Positions 18,177 through 27,111 of a DNA stretch of 64,000 nt are shown piece by piece (position 1 is the stretch's first letter; each line of letters starts with the position of its first letter). Both the position numbers and the translations under genes were made by a program. The stretch comes from Aureococcus anophagefferens (taxonomy: Eukaryota > Sar > Pelagophyceae > Pelagomonadales > Pelagomonadaceae). The stretch is taken from contig NW_008705561.1 of assembly GCF_000186865.1 (NCBI RefSeq), positions 124,001 to 188,000 of the forward strand, in the 5' to 3' direction. A model generated the notes under the pieces. That model worked only from the letters and a program-made list of their open reading frames with translations, made no database searches and was not told the origin of the DNA.

Positions 18177-18477
18177 GGGTCCACCGCGGCGGCCGCCGCC
18201 GCTGCGGGCAGCCCCAGCGCGCGTTCGAACGCCTCAACAAGAGGGGTAAAGTACCAGTTGAGTTAATGTTAACCCTAGGTTTTTATATACGACAGCCTCT
18301 CCGGCATACGCTCACTCTCCCGACGGGCAGCATCGGAAGGCCGAAGCCTCGCCCCGCCGGGAGTCGCCCTCCCGGCCGCCCGCGGTCGCCGTGGCGGCGG
18401 CGACCTGCACCTGCGTGTCGCTGGGGCAGGAGCCCCAGCCGGCGCGCGAGCGGCGCCCGTCGGTCGTCGCCTGCGCC
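18177..18477. promoter_or_regulatory. Divergent intergenic region with TATA-like sequence
   Basis: The 301 bp between PEX19 and the RING-like gene contain an AT-rich stretch AACCCTAGGTTTTTATATAC near 18271-18290, the only TATA-like sequence here. It may serve either gene. No other feature was seen. Confidence 0.35.
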
Positions 18478-18960
18478 ATGAGCCGCCTGAGCACCATGGC
18501 GGCGGCCATGTCCTTCGACGAGATGCGGGACTCCCTCGCGTCGACCCCCCCCTTCGGCGGCGCCCCGCTCTGCGGCGACGGCGTCGTCGAGATCACGCGC
18601 GTCGACGGCGACTGGGACGAGGCGTCGTACGCGCGCGCGGCGGGCCTGCGAGACGCGCCGCGGTCGAGCTCGTCCCGGGACTCGTCGACCTTCGGGGACG
18701 GGTCCGACTACGAGGAGCTCCTGCGCCTCGACGAGGACAACGTCAAGCGCGGCCTCAGCGCGAACGCGATCCGACGGCTACGACGGCGCTCCGTGTCGGC
18801 GCGCGAGAAGATCGAGGACCCCATCACCAAGTGCATGATCGCGCCGGGGACCTCCGTCTTCGACCTCCCCTGCGGCCACTGCTTCGAGAAGCCCACGCTC
18901 CTCACCTGGTTCGAGCGCCACCGCACGTGCCCGGTCTGCAGGCACGAGCTCGAGGCCTGA
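18478..18960 (+). CDS. Small RING-like zinc finger protein
   Basis: A 160-residue protein whose C-terminal 45 residues form a RING-like finger: DPITKCMIAPGTSVFDLPCGHCFEK, then LTWFERHRTCPVCRHEL. The CGHCF, the conserved Trp-Phe and the closing CPVCR match RING-H2 E3 ubiquitin ligases, but only one cysteine (TKC) is present where a CxxC pair is expected, so it may use another ligand or be inactive. The N-terminal part is Ser- and acid-rich (SSSSRDSSTFGDGSDYEELL). The GTG at 18391 is rejected as start; the ATG at 18478 is used, and a further in-frame ATG at about 18496 is possible. Confidence 0.7.
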   Translation: MSRLSTMAAAMSFDEMRDSLASTPPFGGAPLCGDGVVEITRVDGDWDEASYARAAGLRDAPRSSSSRDSSTFGDGSDYEELLRLDEDNVKRGLSANAIRRLRRRSVSAREKIEDPITKCMIAPGTSVFDLPCGHCFEKPTLLTWFERHRTCPVCRHELEA

Positions 18961-19508
18961 CGCGCCCCGGCGGGAAGGACGTCGCGCGCCCAGCCCTGCC
19001 GGGCGCGCCCGCCGGACCACCGCGGCGGGCCATCGACTGCCCCCGGACCTATGCGCCCACGAACACCCTAGTCTCCCTCCCGGCGTCCCCTCGGACGACG
19101 ACGGCGCCGGATCTCTCCCCCGAATCTGCTCTCCCACGCCCCCGGGGGCCACCCAGTTCGGCCCCCGCCCCGTGCACCCCTCTCGCTTTTCTTTATAAGT
19201 GCTGCACCGTCCTCGCGGCGGGGGTCCGTCCTGCGCGGCGCGTCGCCGCGGACGGCGTGGATGCCGGGAAACTTCGCGGCCGAAGAAGGAATACTCCAAG
19301 GAACCTTCTTCAAGATGCCGAAGTACATGCAGACAAGTTGCCCCTAGAGCGGCGTTCCGAATGGCATCTGGGCCCAGTTCGGCTGCGTCGAGGCGCCGCG
19401 CGGAGACAGCGTTGGCCACGCGATCGTAGACGTGTCCTATTAGTGGAGCACGACCCATTTTGGGCAAAGGCGCAGCCTGGCTGGGAAACGACCGGGGCAG
19501 CCTTCCCC
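18961..19508. other. 548-bp region without a recognised gene
   Basis: The reading frame of the downstream coiled-coil gene is open through this whole stretch, but the translation is arginine-rich and unlike the gene proper. A TATA-like TTTATAAG occurs at 19191-19198. Part of it (19250-19330) is less GC-rich. I see no domain or RNA gene. Confidence 0.5.
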
Positions 19509-21110
19509 ATGCCGAAAGCCGACGGCGAGCCGACGCTGCGGGAGACGTCGGAGAAGCAGCTCCACTTCCTCAAGGAGCGGCTCGCGGACGCGAACATCAA
19601 CATCCTGGCCGCGGTCATGTGCCTGTCGGGCATGTCGAACCTCCTGAAGGAGAGCAAGCGCATGCCCCTGAACCAGCTCCTCACGCACGTCGGGAAGATG
19701 GGCACGCAGATCACGGAGATGGAGAGCGAGCTGAACGTCGTCCGCGACGACGTGCAGCGCGCGGAGACGGCGCTCACGGGCATCGAGGGGCGGACCGACA
19801 GCACGCTCGAGTCGCACGAGATCCTCGAGGACTTCGTCGACGACCAGCTCCGGCGGCGCGGCCTCGAGGACAAGCTGAAGCAGGGCCTGCTCGAGCACCG
19901 CGGCTGGACCATCGCCGACCGGCAGAAGCTCGCCGTCGAGTTGATCACCCAGGACCTCGACGCCGCGGCGGCGACGGTGACGCCCGCGGCGACGCCGGCG
20001 AAACCGGAGGCGGCGGCGGCCCGGCCCGCGGCGCCGGCGCCGGCGAAGCCGTCGCCCGAGGCGACGGACGTCGCGAACCTCGCGCACGCGGCGCGGTCGG
20101 CGACGTGCGCGGCGGCGGAGTCCTTCGCGGCGGCCGCGGCCGCCGCGGCCGCCGCGCGCGCGGCGGCGAGCGACCTCGGCCACGCGGCGCGCGCGAGCCT
20201 CCGCCGCGACGCGGCCGACGCGGAGCTCGCGACGATGACCCAGCTCCGGGACGAGGCCGTCCGCGAGGGCGCGCGCCAGCGCGAGGACGCGACGAAGCGC
20301 GCGACCGCCGCGGCCGGCGACGCCGCGCGGGAGCGCGCGGCCGCCGCGGGCGAGCGCGAAATCGCCGCGGACCGCCTGGAGGCGTCCCTCGCGAGCCACG
20401 CGGCGACGCGCGCGGCGCTCAAGGCCGCGGCCTCGAAGGACGCGCGCAACGACGCCGTCGCCGACGAGTTGGACGGCGCGCTGCGCGACCTCGCGGCCGC
20501 GCGCGAGGCGCAGGCCGCGGAGGCGCGGCGCCTCAAGGACGTCGTCGACGGCCAGACGAAGCGCGCGAGCGTGCTGACGGATCGCCTGAGGCGCGCCCTC
20601 GACCTGTCCCAGGGCCGCGAGCCCTCGGTGGCGTCGCCGGCGACGTCGGGCTCGCCCGTCGAGCGCGAGCCGCTCCGCGCGACGGTGCGGCAGGACCTGG
20701 GCGTCCGCCACGAGCGGCGGCGCATGATCTCGTCGGTCTCCGTGCCGGACCTGAGCCCGCGCCTGAGGGACGCGGCCGCCCGGCGGCGGACGACGGTCCT
20801 GAACCCGCCGCCGGAGTACGCGCACCTCCCGCCGCCGGGCGCCGAGCTCCCCTCGGAGCTCCCGGCGCCGGCGAAGCGCCGGGCGCCGCGGCGCGAGCGG
20901 CCGGGTCTGGCGGCGCCCCAGCCGCAGGACGCGGCGCCGCCGCGGCCGTCGGCCTACGTGCCGCCGATCCGCGGCACAGTGCTCCGGCAGCCGAACCGGC
21001 AGACCGCGTCCTTCCTCCAGGACCTCGGCCTCGAGTCGGGCCACGCCATGCACCTCTCCGAGACCGGCGGCCCGGGGGCGGGGTTCCTGCCGAGGATGGG
21101 CGTGCGGTAA
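19509..21110 (+). CDS. Coiled-coil protein, alanine/arginine-rich
   Basis: A 533-residue protein of unknown family. Residues 1-140 are a helical domain (EKQLHFLKERLADANINILAAVMCLSG, then LLTHVGKMGTQITEMESELNVVRDDVQ), with the look of a structural or cytoskeletal subunit. Residues about 150-185 are Ala-Pro linkers. A long coiled coil rich in Ala, Arg and Glu spans about 190-380. The tail is proline- and arginine-rich with RRMISSVSVPDLSPRLRD and ends GFLPRMGVR. There is no signal peptide or membrane segment. The ATG at 19509 was chosen because the helical domain begins there. Confidence 0.6.
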   Translation: MPKADGEPTLRETSEKQLHFLKERLADANINILAAVMCLSGMSNLLKESKRMPLNQLLTHVGKMGTQITEMESELNVVRDDVQRAETALTGIEGRTDSTLESHEILEDFVDDQLRRRGLEDKLKQGLLEHRGWTIADRQKLAVELITQDLDAAAATVTPAATPAKPEAAAARPAAPAPAKPSPEATDVANLAHAARSATCAAAESFAAAAAAAAAARAAASDLGHAARASLRRDAADAELATMTQLRDEAVREGARQREDATKRATAAAGDAARERAAAAGEREIAADRLEASLASHAATRAALKAAASKDARNDAVADELDGALRDLAAAREAQAAEARRLKDVVDGQTKRASVLTDRLRRALDLSQGREPSVASPATSGSPVEREPLRATVRQDLGVRHERRRMISSVSVPDLSPRLRDAAARRRTTVLNPPPEYAHLPPPGAELPSELPAPAKRRAPRRERPGLAAPQPQDAAPPRPSAYVPPIRGTVLRQPNRQTASFLQDLGLESGHAMHLSETGGPGAGFLPRMGVR

Positions 21111-21221
21111 GGAGGTGTGCCGTTTTTGCCCCGGCGACGGCTGTTGTCGACACGACCTGAGGTCGGAGAGCTGCCCGCGCGCCAGTGAGTGAGAAAGCTG
21201 CCCGTCCGCGGCGGCGCCGCC

Positions 21222-21965
21222 ATGCTCGACACGGGCGCGCCGCCGCCCGAGGGGGACCGCAAGGGCGGCAAGATCGCGAACGTGAAGCGGAAGCTCGACC
21301 TCGGCGCCCCGGCGCAGAAGCTCCACCTCGGGCCGGCCTTCGACCGGTCCTTCTGGGAGATGCTCACGGAGTGCCACTGCGGGCCGAGCCAGACGGAGCA
21401 GGAGATCAAGCAGCTCATGAGCGAGGCGAAGCAGCCCGTCGTGCTCAACGTCTACACCGTCGGCCACAACAAGGTCCTCCAGGAGCTCAACTACGTCGTC
21501 GAGAACTTTCTGGGCGAGGGCGGCGTCTTCCACGGCGCGATCGAGGTCTGCGGCCACGAGCACTCCTTCGGCGGCTGCCGCCAGAATAGGTGCGGCATCT
21601 TCACCTGCGAGCCCAAGAAGTGCCCCATGCACACCTTCCGCGAGAGCTTCTACCTCGGCGACTGCGGCAAATCCGAGCGGCAGATCCACGACGTCCTCGA
21701 GTCCATGAAGCCCGAGTGGATGGGGCCGACCTACGACCTGCTGCGCAAGAACTGCTGCTACTTCTCCGAGGCCTTCTCCCTCAAGCTCGGCACGGGCAAG
21801 ATCCCCAAGTGGGTCAACCACCTCGCGCACGTCGGCGCGATCCTCGACACGGAGTCCAAGTCCGTCATCCACGACCTCCACTCCATCGAGGACGCCGTCG
21901 AGAACGAGGGCATGGAAGTCTGGGAGTTCACCCACGGCAAGAGCGCCAAGACGGACGCGAAGTAG
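21222..21965 (+). CDS. PPPDE/DeSI-type thiol isopeptidase
   Basis: Predicted cysteine protease of the PPPDE superfamily, which removes SUMO or ubiquitin from proteins. The 247-residue protein has the family layout: a strand NVYTV near residue 70, the catalytic histidine in GVFHGAIEVCGHEHSFGG (about 103), and the catalytic cysteine in YDLLRKNCCYFSEAF (about 176), followed by LGTGKIPKWVNHLAHVGA as in DeSI proteins. An inserted Cys-rich loop (GCRQNRCGIFTCEPKKC) lies between the two catalytic parts. A GTG 33 bp upstream was rejected as start. Confidence 0.85.
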   Translation: MLDTGAPPPEGDRKGGKIANVKRKLDLGAPAQKLHLGPAFDRSFWEMLTECHCGPSQTEQEIKQLMSEAKQPVVLNVYTVGHNKVLQELNYVVENFLGEGGVFHGAIEVCGHEHSFGGCRQNRCGIFTCEPKKCPMHTFRESFYLGDCGKSERQIHDVLESMKPEWMGPTYDLLRKNCCYFSEAFSLKLGTGKIPKWVNHLAHVGAILDTESKSVIHDLHSIEDAVENEGMEVWEFTHGKSAKTDAK

Positions 21966-22051
21966 GGGCGCGGGCTAAAACTCGGGCCGTTTCGAACTTC
22001 AAGTAGCCCGGCAACAACTAAGTCTTGCCGCGGGCTGCTGGCCTCGGCGCG

Positions 22052-23098
22052 ATGAGTACCCACATCATCGTCAACGGCGCGGGCAAGGCCCTGAAGATTT
22101 CGCTCACGGACAAATGGATGAAGAAGCCGTTCCGCACGAGCGTCGTCGGACCGTTCGTGACCACGTGCAACAAGAACAAAGGCACGGACCTCGCCGCGGA
22201 CAAGGTCAAGGCCTGCAACGTCGACGGCGTCGACCTCGACCTCGCGGACCTCGACGCGCCCGCCGAGAGCCTCCTGAAGACGCAGCCGCACCTCGTCGTG
22301 CTCGCCTTCGACGAGGAGACGCCCGGCGACGCCGTCGCGCGCGTGTTGGCCGCGGCGGACGAGTTCGCGACGCTGGGGCTGCCCGTCGCGGCCGCGGAGA
22401 CCGCGGCCGTGCGCAAGGCCTACAAGCGCGTGTCCCTCCAGGTCCACCCGGACAAGAACGCGGACCCGAAGGCCGAGGACGCCTTCAAGAAGGTCTTCAA
22501 CGCCATGAAGCTGCTCGTGGACCCCGCGCAGCAGCGGGGCTGCCTCCGGAAGGCGCGCGGCGGCGACGGCGCGGGCGGCGGCGACGACCTCCCGGACGAG
22601 TTCAAGTGGTGGGCGGGCAAGTCGAGCGTCCACGAGATGGAGCAGGCCTTCCGCAACCTCGAGGAGTACCTCGACGCCAAGGGCGCGTTCGGCGAGCGCG
22701 TCGACGACAATTTGTGGGTCGAGCCGCGAGACGCGGCGGACTGCGTCTTCGTCGACGCGCGCGACGTCATGGCCTACGTGACGTCGCGCATCCCCGGGGC
22801 GCTGAGCATGCCCGGCCACACCATGGCGGAGCTCCAGGCGCTCACGCGGCACCACCCGGTCATCCGCAAGCTCGGCAACGAGAACCACAAACGCGTCGCG
22901 GTCTACAGCGACAACGGCTCCATGATGAGCCGCTGCGTCCACGTCGCGCGCGCGCTCCGCGCCGCGCTGCCGGACCCCGAGCGCGTGCGGCGGCTCCGCG
23001 GCGGGCTCAACGGCTGGAAGCGCCTCGGCCTCGACGTCCAGGGCGACGAGCGCGCGCAGTTCGCGGGCCGGGCCGCGGCGCCGGACCGCCTCACCTAA
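22052..23098 (+). CDS. J-domain protein fused to a rhodanese-like domain
   Basis: A 348-residue protein with three parts. Residues 1-85 (STHIIVNGAGKALKISLTDKWMKKPFRTSVVGPF) are unassigned. A J-domain follows at about 108-165, with RKAYKRVSLQVHPDKNADP; the HPD tripeptide that stimulates Hsp70 is intact. The C-terminal 120 residues form a rhodanese fold: DCVFVDARDVMAYVTSRIPGALSMPG, then RVAVYSDNGSMMSRCVHVARAL, ending in LRGGLNGWKRLGLDV. The active-site loop has Ser where the catalytic Cys would be, so sulfur transfer is unlikely and a binding role is inferred. Its stop lies only 4 bp from that of the convergent hydrolase. Confidence 0.82.
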   Translation: MSTHIIVNGAGKALKISLTDKWMKKPFRTSVVGPFVTTCNKNKGTDLAADKVKACNVDGVDLDLADLDAPAESLLKTQPHLVVLAFDEETPGDAVARVLAAADEFATLGLPVAAAETAAVRKAYKRVSLQVHPDKNADPKAEDAFKKVFNAMKLLVDPAQQRGCLRKARGGDGAGGGDDLPDEFKWWAGKSSVHEMEQAFRNLEEYLDAKGAFGERVDDNLWVEPRDAADCVFVDARDVMAYVTSRIPGALSMPGHTMAELQALTRHHPVIRKLGNENHKRVAVYSDNGSMMSRCVHVARALRAALPDPERVRRLRGGLNGWKRLGLDVQGDERAQFAGRAAAPDRLT

Positions 23099-23102
23099 CA
23101 CG

Positions 23103-24397
23103 TTAGTCGTCGGAGTCGTCCGAGTCGGACACCGCGAGGGGCCGCGGCTGCGCGTCGGAGAGGAACTTGCGCGTGACCCAGGCCTCGAACGGGTAGCTCA
23201 GGCGGCACCGCGTCACGGACGACGCGCGCCGGCCCGCGCCCACCGTGATCTGCTCGAGCGCGACGACCCAGACCGGCGCGCCGTGGGGGAGCTCCGCCAC
23301 GAACTCCGAGTCCTTCGCCGCGCCCCGCCGGAGCACGGCGCCGTTGACGACCCAGAGCTTCTTCTGCTTGCTCGCGTGCTCTTCCTTTCGTTTCGCCTGG
23401 CGGTCGAGGAACGCGCGGATCGCGGCCGCGTTCGGGTCGTCGCGCGACCGCACGACGAAGGGCGTGTGCCGGTCCGAGTCTGCTTCGTAGCCCTCGGCGG
23501 CCGCGGACGCGAAGTGGGCCCGGAGCGCGCGCGCGTCCGCGGCCGCGACGAGGCCGTCGTCGCGGCTCGCCGCGAAGACCGCCGCCGTCTGGAGCTTCGG
23601 CAGGTCCGGCGCCCAGAGCGCGTTGATCGCCGGGTCCCGCGGGAGGTAGGGCGATAAAATGATGGCGAAGCCCGCGCCGCCGGCGCCGTCGAAGGGCGCG
23701 AGCGCGTCGAAGGTTCGCCGCTCCGCCGTCGCGACGAGCGACAGCGCGACGGACCCGCCCGTCGAGAACCCCAGCACGCCGTCGAAGGGCCCGCGTTCCC
23801 GCGCAAACGCTCGGACGTGCTCGAGGATGTCGTCGTGGCGCGAGTAGGACGCGTCGTCCACGAAGCCCTCGACGAACGCGAGAACGTCCGTTCGGAGCTC
23901 GTCGTCGACCTCGACCTTCTTTACCGTGTCTCTCGCGCGGCGCAGCATCGTCCCGCCGGAGAAGAAGCTCTCGAGCTGGCGCGACAGGTCGCCCTCGCCT
24001 ATCGAAGCCTTGACGCGTTGGCACAGATCCTCGCACGTCTTCCCGAGCGCGTCCGTCGTCGCCGTCGCGTCCGCGCGCGTCTCGCGCTCCTGCCACCACT
24101 CGCGGTAGGCGCCCCACGTGGCCTTCGGGAAGTTGGCGAGCACCGTGTCCTACGGGGATGGCATGTTTGCCGAAGACGCATGAAGTGGACGCCGCCTCGC
24201 ACGCCGTCGATGACGCCGCGCGCCATCTCCTGCTCGTCTTTGTCGTCGCACTCGTAGACGCCGTCGATGCACACGAAGTCGACGTTGGGGAAGGCCGACG
24301 TCCAGCCCGCGGCCTGCAGCTGCGCCTTGAAGATCTTCGCGTTCGTGCGGTAGCTGTGCAGGCAGAGGACGCGCAGCTGGGCATCGAGGGCTGCCAT
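23103..24397 (-). CDS. FSH1-type serine hydrolase with C-terminal SH3-like domain, two exons
   Basis: An alpha/beta-hydrolase of the family that includes yeast FSH1. Exon 1 is 24397-24203, exon 2 is 24149-23103; the 53-bp intron starts GTGCGAGG and ends CCCCGTAG, with a weaker alternative donor at 24190. The start (LRVLCLHSYRTNAKIFKAQLQAAGW) is the FSH1 signature. The triad is visible: Ser in GFSTGG (about residue 191), Asp in ASRDDGL (about 260), His in DRHTPFV (about 291). The last 80 residues (LWVVNGAVLRRGAAKDSEFVAELPHGAPVWVV to FEAWV) look like a bacterial-type SH3 barrel, unusual for this family. It ends in an acidic DSDDSDD tail. Confidence 0.8.
24150..24202 (-). other. 53-bp spliceosomal intron of the FSH1-type gene
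   Basis: GTGCGAG donor and CCCCGTAG acceptor on the minus strand. Its removal joins two phase-0 exons that lie in different frames. Confidence 0.65.
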
Positions 24398-24686
24398 CGT
24401 CGAGTTGGGGGGGCAACTTGGGGTGATTTCGAGCGCCGAGGACGGCTTCATCAGCGTCGAGCACGCGGAGGCCGTCTGCCTCCAGCGCTTCGTCCGGCGC
24501 TTGGGCGTCGTCTGCGCCCGCGAGAACGCGCGCCTCCGGCTCCGCGGCCTCACCTTCCTCGACACGCACGGCAAGGTCCGCCCCTACATCAAACCCTACT
24601 GCGAGCGGCACTGGCGCCTGCGCCAGGACGCCGCCGTCCACTGGCGCCTCCCGCGCCTGTGAGACCCCTCTGAGCCTCCCGTCCCC

Positions 24687-24729
24687 CGCGGTTCCTCCCG
24701 GGCCCCCTACGTTTAGAGACGCGTCAAGG
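24687..24729. repeat. Dispersed about 42-bp repeat, copy A
   Basis: Shares about 38 of 42 positions with 43324-43365, including GTTCCTCCCGG, CCCCCTACGTT and AGAGACGCGTC. It lies about 40 bp upstream of the PDZ-ferredoxin start codon. Confidence 0.75.
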
Positions 24730-24770
24730 TGATTTTGACCTCAAACAGCCTCGAGGCCTCCCAAGCCGAC

Positions 24771-25703
24771 ATGACTCAGTCCACGATGTCCTCGACTTGT
24801 GCCGCTTTTTGCGTGCTGTTTGCGACCTCCAGCGCCCTCAGCGTCGCTCGCACCAATATCGCTCGCCCACACCAACGAATCGCCAGCGCTTTGCGCGCAA
24901 CGGAGGAGTGCGTGCCGCTGGAGCTCGACTCCGGCGACGCGCTCTACTCCAAGTGGGGCGTCTGCGTGGAGGAGCAGACGTCCTTCAAGAGCGGCGGCCT
25001 GCGCTTCAACGTCAACGACGACAACAGCTACGTCGTCGACACGATCCAGAACGTGGTGCTCACGCGCGCGCCGGGCCTCGGCGTCGAGCTGCTCGAGGTC
25101 GCGAACAACGGCGAGGGCGTCGGCATCGTCGTCGTCGAGGGCACGGTGCCGGGCACGTCGGCCGCCGACGCGGACCTGCGGCAAGGCGACTGCATCGGCT
25201 CCGTGGGTCCGCCCGGCGGGCCCTTCGTCAACGTCGAGGCGCGCGACTGGGACGGCCTCGTGGAAGCGCTCGGCGACGTCGAGGGAGACCGGGTCGAGTT
25301 GGTCGTCAAGCGCCTGGCGAAGGCGCCCGTCGTCAACGTCGTCGTCAAGTACCCGAACGATTCGGAGCCCGAGGAGACGATCCAGCTCATCGCGGGCGAG
25401 AACCTGCGCCAGGCGCTGCTGACGCGCCGCGTCAAGCTCAACGACCCGCTCGCGCGGCGCTTCGATAGCCAGTCCACGGGCGGCGACTGCGGCGCCGACG
25501 GCACGTGCTGCACGTGCGCCGTCGCCGTCCTCGACGGCGCGGAGCTGATGAGCCCCCAGAAGACGCAGGAGCGGCAGATCATGAAGACGCTCAACCACCC
25601 GCGGTTTCGTCTGGCGTGCAAGGCGCGCGTCGGCAAGGACCTGGAGTTGAACCAGCAGGGGAACCTCGTCATCCGCGTGAACCCGCGGCAGCACGAGGCG
25701 TGA
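24771..25703 (+). CDS. PDZ domain plus 2Fe-2S ferredoxin-like protein, probably plastid
   Basis: A 310-residue protein with an N-terminal hydrophobic leader (STCAAFCVLFATSSALSVA) that probably starts a plastid-targeting sequence. Residues about 95-180 form a PDZ-like domain (GLGVELLEVANNGEGVGIVVVEG, then ADLRQGDCIGSVG). The C-terminal 110 residues are a plant-type ferredoxin: the ligand pattern is C-x5-C-x2-C-x33-C, in GGDCGADGTCCTCAVAV and RLACKARVG. Such PDZ-ferredoxin chains are known in the NDH-associated family of plants, so a role in electron transfer near a thylakoid complex is inferred. The GTG at 24729 was rejected in favour of the ATG at 24771. Confidence 0.8.
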   Translation: MTQSTMSSTCAAFCVLFATSSALSVARTNIARPHQRIASALRATEECVPLELDSGDALYSKWGVCVEEQTSFKSGGLRFNVNDDNSYVVDTIQNVVLTRAPGLGVELLEVANNGEGVGIVVVEGTVPGTSAADADLRQGDCIGSVGPPGGPFVNVEARDWDGLVEALGDVEGDRVELVVKRLAKAPVVNVVVKYPNDSEPEETIQLIAGENLRQALLTRRVKLNDPLARRFDSQSTGGDCGADGTCCTCAVAVLDGAELMSPQKTQERQIMKTLNHPRFRLACKARVGKDLELNQQGNLVIRVNPRQHEA

Positions 25704-25793
25704 GGTAAGGGACGTGTGAGGCGTCGTGTGGATAGAGGATGCTGTGTGAGGTGGCGAGCTCGCTTGTGGACATGGTGAAAGGCTTGCGACACG

Positions 25794-27017
25794 ATGATAG
25801 CGGTGATCGCGCTCTTATTGACATCTGTCGCCGCATCAAACACCTCGTACACGTTCCTCGTGGCCGCCACGGCCCGGCCCTTCGAGCGCCTCGAGGAGCT
25901 GGGCAACCGGTCGACGGCGCCGGGGGCCTTCCGCTTCCCGGGCGAGCACCATTATCACCGAGATGATGAATTTCCCACTAACATACGCACTTTGTGCGCG
26001 ACGGGACGCCCCTTCGTGTTCGCCGTCGGCGACGCGCACGAGGCGTCGCTCGCGCGGCCGCTCTGCGCGACCGCGGACGTGCGCGTCGTCGCGGCGCCGG
26101 CGCCGGCCGGCGAGTCGACGAGCCAGGCGCACACGCGGCGGCGGCGGCGCTTCAAGCTGACGGCCATCGCGGAGACGGCGCGGCGCTTCGACCGCGTCGC
26201 CTACCTCGACGGCGACGCCGTGCTGCGGCCGGGCCGCGACGGCGCGCTCGCCGACGCCTTTGGCCTGATGGCGGCGGCGAACGCGTCGCTCGGCCTCGTA
26301 AAAGACCCGACGTGCCACAATCACGCGCACCTGGCGGCCGCCGCCCGTCACAAGTCCAAGGCAGCAAAAAAAAGCGACCGCGAGGCCTACGACCGGCGGT
26401 TTAACGAGCCGGCGGCGCGTTACCCCCGCGGCGATCCCAGGTATTCGCGTCACTCTCGCGAGGCGCCGACGTCGCGGCACGCGCATGCCAAGAGTCCGAG
26501 AACGCAACGCCGCGCGCTGGACGACGCGATCGGAGCCGCGGCGGCCGCGGCGGGCGCCGTCGGCCAGCGCGTTGCGGACCTCGAGGCGGCCTTCGAGGCC
26601 GCGGACGCCGTCGTCCGCGACGGTAGGCTCCGGGCCGCGGCGGCCGCCGAGAAGCTGCGGGCCGCGCCGGACGACTTCAGCGACCGGAACGGCGGCGTCG
26701 TGCTCGTCGCGGGCGCGGGCGGCACGGCGCGCGCGCGCGAGTGGCTCGACGGGTTCGAGGCGCGCCCGGACCCCCGCGGCTACGACGAACCCAGCCTTCG
26801 CGCCGTGCTCTGGCGCCGCCGCGGCGAGCTCTACGACCTGCCGAACATCTACAACTGCCGCGAAGGCAACGTCCCGGAGGCGGAGCGGGACGCGCGCGTC
26901 GTCACGCACGGCATCCACTGGGACCGCGCGACTCCATCATCGCCTACGAGCACACCGCCGCCGAATCGACCTCCCCGCGAGCGAACGCGACCGGCAATCG
27001 CGCCGCGCGCGTCGTAG
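25794..27017 (+). CDS. Secreted/Golgi glycosyltransferase-like protein
   Basis: A 407-residue product with an N-terminal signal peptide (MIAVIALLLTSVAASN). The order of elements fits a GT-A nucleotide-sugar transferase: a strand FVFAVGDAHEASL, a basic helix, then RFDRVAYLDGDAVLRPG, whose DGD resembles the metal-binding DxD motif, and a late GGVVLVAGAGGTARAREWL and YDLPNIYNCREGN. The middle (about 190-245) is rich in His, Arg and Ser and poorly conserved-looking. A 54-bp stretch at 26441-26494 is bounded by GT and AG and could be an in-frame intron. The Pro-rich C-terminus after GIHWDRA may be intronic or untranslated read-through. Acceptor unknown. Confidence 0.6.
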   Translation: MIAVIALLLTSVAASNTSYTFLVAATARPFERLEELGNRSTAPGAFRFPGEHHYHRDDEFPTNIRTLCATGRPFVFAVGDAHEASLARPLCATADVRVVAAPAPAGESTSQAHTRRRRRFKLTAIAETARRFDRVAYLDGDAVLRPGRDGALADAFGLMAAANASLGLVKDPTCHNHAHLAAAARHKSKAAKKSDREAYDRRFNEPAARYPRGDPRYSRHSREAPTSRHAHAKSPRTQRRALDDAIGAAAAAAGAVGQRVADLEAAFEAADAVVRDGRLRAAAAAEKLRAAPDDFSDRNGGVVLVAGAGGTARAREWLDGFEARPDPRGYDEPSLRAVLWRRRGELYDLPNIYNCREGNVPEAERDARVVTHGIHWDRATPSSPTSTPPPNRPPRERTRPAIAPRAS

Positions 27018-27111
27018 CTCGTATGTGTTTCTCTTATGGACAGCGTCCCGTAGACGACGCGGCGTGGATAGGCTCGTGGTGTTGTTCCGCGGGCATGGGT
27101 CGTCCGCGGGT

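Noticed and set aside
18831..19508. N-terminal extension of the coiled-coil protein
   Set aside because: The frame is open, but the translation overlaps the RING-like gene's end and is arginine-rich noise; the helical domain begins at the ATG at 19509.
24405..24662. 85-codon plus-strand frame beyond the start of the FSH1-type gene
   Set aside because: It begins with TTG, has no upstream in-frame ATG that I can find and no domain. The CxxH and Arg pattern is suggestive but insufficient.
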